A stretch of DNA of 35,032 nt, taken from positions 1 through 35,032 of the forward strand of contig NZ_JASHIC010000046.1 in assembly GCF_030056705.1 (NCBI RefSeq), read 5' to 3'. The notes below the pieces were generated by a model. It was not told where the DNA came from. It made no database searches and was given only the letters and a program-made list of their open reading frames with translations. Shown here in pieces: positions 33,899-35,032 of the stretch. The stretch's first letter is position 1. Each line of letters begins with the position of its first letter. Position numbers and translations under genes: made by a program. The DNA comes from Flectobacillus longus. Its GTDB lineage: Bacteria > Bacteroidota > Bacteroidia > Cytophagales > Spirosomataceae.

Positions 33899-34669
33899 AT
33901 GATTATTCGACAAAAATATATTTGGATCCTCGCTGCGTTGTCTATGCTTTTTTTGAATTCATGTAAAAAATCATACCTTAATTTTCAAGAAGAAGGAACA
34001 CCTTTGTATGCCAAAATTCGATTTGTAAATGCCCGAAATACTACCACTCCTATTCATTTTTGGACTTATATTACCAAAGTAACGACCAATACAGTATCAG
34101 CAAACCAGTCTACTGATTACATCAATACAGTTTTTGGAGATGTTCAAATAAGTTTTTCAGAAGGTACCAGTACAACTCTAAAAGCCTCAACACAGTTTGG
34201 CAACGCTGCTACATTTGGAGCCTCTGGAGGTCCAAATGGTCCTATTCCAGACTATTATCACACCGTTTTTGCTGTTAGAAAAAAGAAATCATCAACGGCC
34301 GATTCATTGATTCTATTTTACGACGATTTGCAAGCGCCCGCCTCAGGAAAGGCAAAAGTAAGATTTGTTCATTTGGCACCCAACGTCAACGATATTCAGG
34401 TACAAGCTAATAACAACGTACTTTTCAATAGTATAGCCTATGGTAGGGCTGGCAATGCTATTATCTCAGGAACAGGCTTAAGTGCCTATTCATTAGGGCC
34501 TTTCGTAAGTATCGATGCAGGAACATTAAACTTCTCTTTGAGCTCAGGAAGTACAACATTAAGCCTTTTACAAAAATCCATAACCGTTCAGTCTGGCAAG
34601 ATATATACCATATACCTAAGTGGAACAACAGAAAACACCCTAACACTTAGTAGCATCTTACACAATTAA
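33899..34669 (+). CDS. DUF4397-domain lipoprotein
   Basis: The 256-residue protein has a lipobox LNSC with the cysteine near 22, followed by KK, so it is membrane-anchored. Two related beta-rich halves follow. The first begins AKIRFVNARNTTTPIHFW. The second has KAKVRFVHLAPNVNDIQVQ with the phrase RFVHLAPN that marks DUF4397, and ends GKIYTIYLSGTTENTLTL. The domain is of unknown function and common in Bacteroidota lipoproteins encoded beside TonB-dependent receptors. It is the last gene of the unit and is followed 5 bases later by a long inverted repeat. An accessory surface role for the receptor is inference. Confidence 0.85.
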   Translation: MIIRQKYIWILAALSMLFLNSCKKSYLNFQEEGTPLYAKIRFVNARNTTTPIHFWTYITKVTTNTVSANQSTDYINTVFGDVQISFSEGTSTTLKASTQFGNAATFGASGGPNGPIPDYYHTVFAVRKKKSSTADSLILFYDDLQAPASGKAKVRFVHLAPNVNDIQVQANNNVLFNSIAYGRAGNAIISGTGLSAYSLGPFVSIDAGTLNFSLSSGSTTLSLLQKSITVQSGKIYTIYLSGTTENTLTLSSILHN

Positions 34670-34674
34670 ATTCA

Positions 34675-34756
34675 AAACATGAGTCATCCTAAATTTTGTG
34701 ATTGAGCGATTGAATGAATGAGTGATTAATCACTAAATTAGGAATGACTCATGTTT
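34675..34756 (+). terminator. Long imperfect hairpin at the end of the redox/TonB unit
   Basis: The outer arms AAACATGAGTCAT and ATGACTCATGTTT are perfect, and pairing continues inwards with a few mismatches for about 30 bases. The central part holds four octamers, TGATTGAG, CGATTGAA, TGAATGAG, TGATTAAT (34699-34730). It begins 5 bases after the lipoprotein stop. It probably terminates or protects the message. Confidence 0.65.
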
Positions 34757-34819
34757 AACATCTTCTTACTTATTTGAAAATATCGATCAATACAACAAAG
34801 ACATTTTCTAAGCACTACT

Positions 34820-34848
34820 TTAATAAGTTAGCGAGCAAAATAAAATTT
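34820..34848 (+). repeat. Dispersed intergenic repeat, copy R2 (short)
   Basis: It reads TTAATAAGTTAGCGAGCAAAA then an AT-rich tail. It matches the right half of R1 (reverse strand) and R3, including AAGTTAG and GCAAA. It is shorter than R1 and R3 and probably a partial copy. Confidence 0.45.
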
Positions 34849-34940
34849 AAGATTATGCTTGGGGTTTTCAGGTAACGGCTTTCGGCGGTAGGTTTTGGAA
34901 AAAAGCATGGCTATGGGTAATAAAAAATATTTTAACACTC

Positions 34941-34968
34941 TGTGCCTTGTGCCTGTTGCCTAGTGCCT
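34941..34968. repeat. Degenerate heptamer tandem repeat (4 units)
   Basis: The units are TGTGCCT, TGTGCCT, GTTGCCT, AGTGCCT. The tract ends 10 bases before repeat R3, mirroring the tract at 92-126 beside R1. It is non-coding. Confidence 0.55.
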
Positions 34969-34978
34969 AAACACATAA

Positions 34979-35032
34979 CTTAAATCTTATTCTACACGAT
35001 TACTTAAGTTAGTAGGCAAAGTTAAAATAAAT
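34979..35032 (+). repeat. Dispersed intergenic repeat, copy R3
   Basis: It starts CTTAAATCTTATTCTACACG and continues TTAAGTTAGT and GGCAAAG. It matches the reverse complement of 1-53 without gaps at about 80 percent. It runs to the window edge, so the full length is unknown. Confidence 0.55.

Larger units (their letters stand above)
34757..35032. other. Gene-free repeat-rich edge region
   Basis: No credible gene was found on either strand. It contains dispersed repeat copies R2 and R3, a heptamer tract, and a GC-richer patch (GTAACGGCTTTCGGCGGTAG) near 34872-34891 that stands out from its AT-rich surroundings. I cannot assign that patch. Confidence 0.5.

Noticed and set aside
1-35032. Search for CRISPR arrays, tRNA/rRNA genes, insertion sequences, integrases and origins
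   Set aside because: No regularly spaced repeats, cloverleaf-like genes, transposase motifs or iteron clusters were seen by eye. The tandem tracts are too short and contiguous to be CRISPR.

Overview
Organism. The window is AT-rich and has strong Bacteroidota hallmarks: a SusC/SusD pair, a FecR/ECF-sigma pair with DUF4974-type ends, a type IX secretion (T9SS) C-terminal sorting domain, Rhs-type remnants, and one good match to the Bacteroidota promoter motif (TTTG, 20 bases, TAnnTTTG). The large T9SS-exported carbohydrate-active enzyme and the intergenic short-repeat clutter suggest a free-living Cytophagales-type bacterium. The genus cannot be fixed from the sequence.

Layout. 1-1769 is a decayed edge region holding a dispersed repeat, a heptamer tandem repeat, a small Dabb-domain gene with a terminator, and an SDR oxidoreductase pseudogene broken by at least two frameshifts and a stop. 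1793-23908 is a polysaccharide utilization locus (PUL) lying wholly on the minus strand. In transcription order it reads ECF sigma factor, FecR anti-sigma, SusC with STN domain, SusD, a 1390-residue T9SS-secreted lyase with four Ig-like, two CBM6-like and two CBM3-like modules, GH39, GH95, GH106, SGNH esterase, and a heparinase II/III-type lyase. Hairpins lie between many of these genes, so expression is probably graded. The enzyme set (rhamnosidase, fucosidase, xylosidase-like, esterase, two uronate lyase folds) points to a uronic-acid-containing, rhamnose- and fucose-decorated polymer such as pectin, ulvan-like or algal exopolysaccharide. The exact substrate is inference.

23909-25500 is a scar zone. 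It has an orphan immunity-like ORF, two copies of a 30-base hairpin repeat, and an Rhs core remnant spread over three frames.

25534-34756 is a plus-strand unit that starts with a clear promoter and a SAM-riboswitch-like aptamer. It runs TlpA-like thioredoxin, YceI, DsbD-N-like protein, di-haem cytochrome c peroxidase, a second and very similar TlpA-like protein, an intrinsic terminator, a TonB-dependent receptor, and a DUF4397 lipoprotein. A SAM sensor ahead of an envelope redox and outer-membrane uptake set is the most unusual arrangement in the window. 34757-35032 carries dispersed repeats, one of which is an inverted partner of the repeat at position 1.
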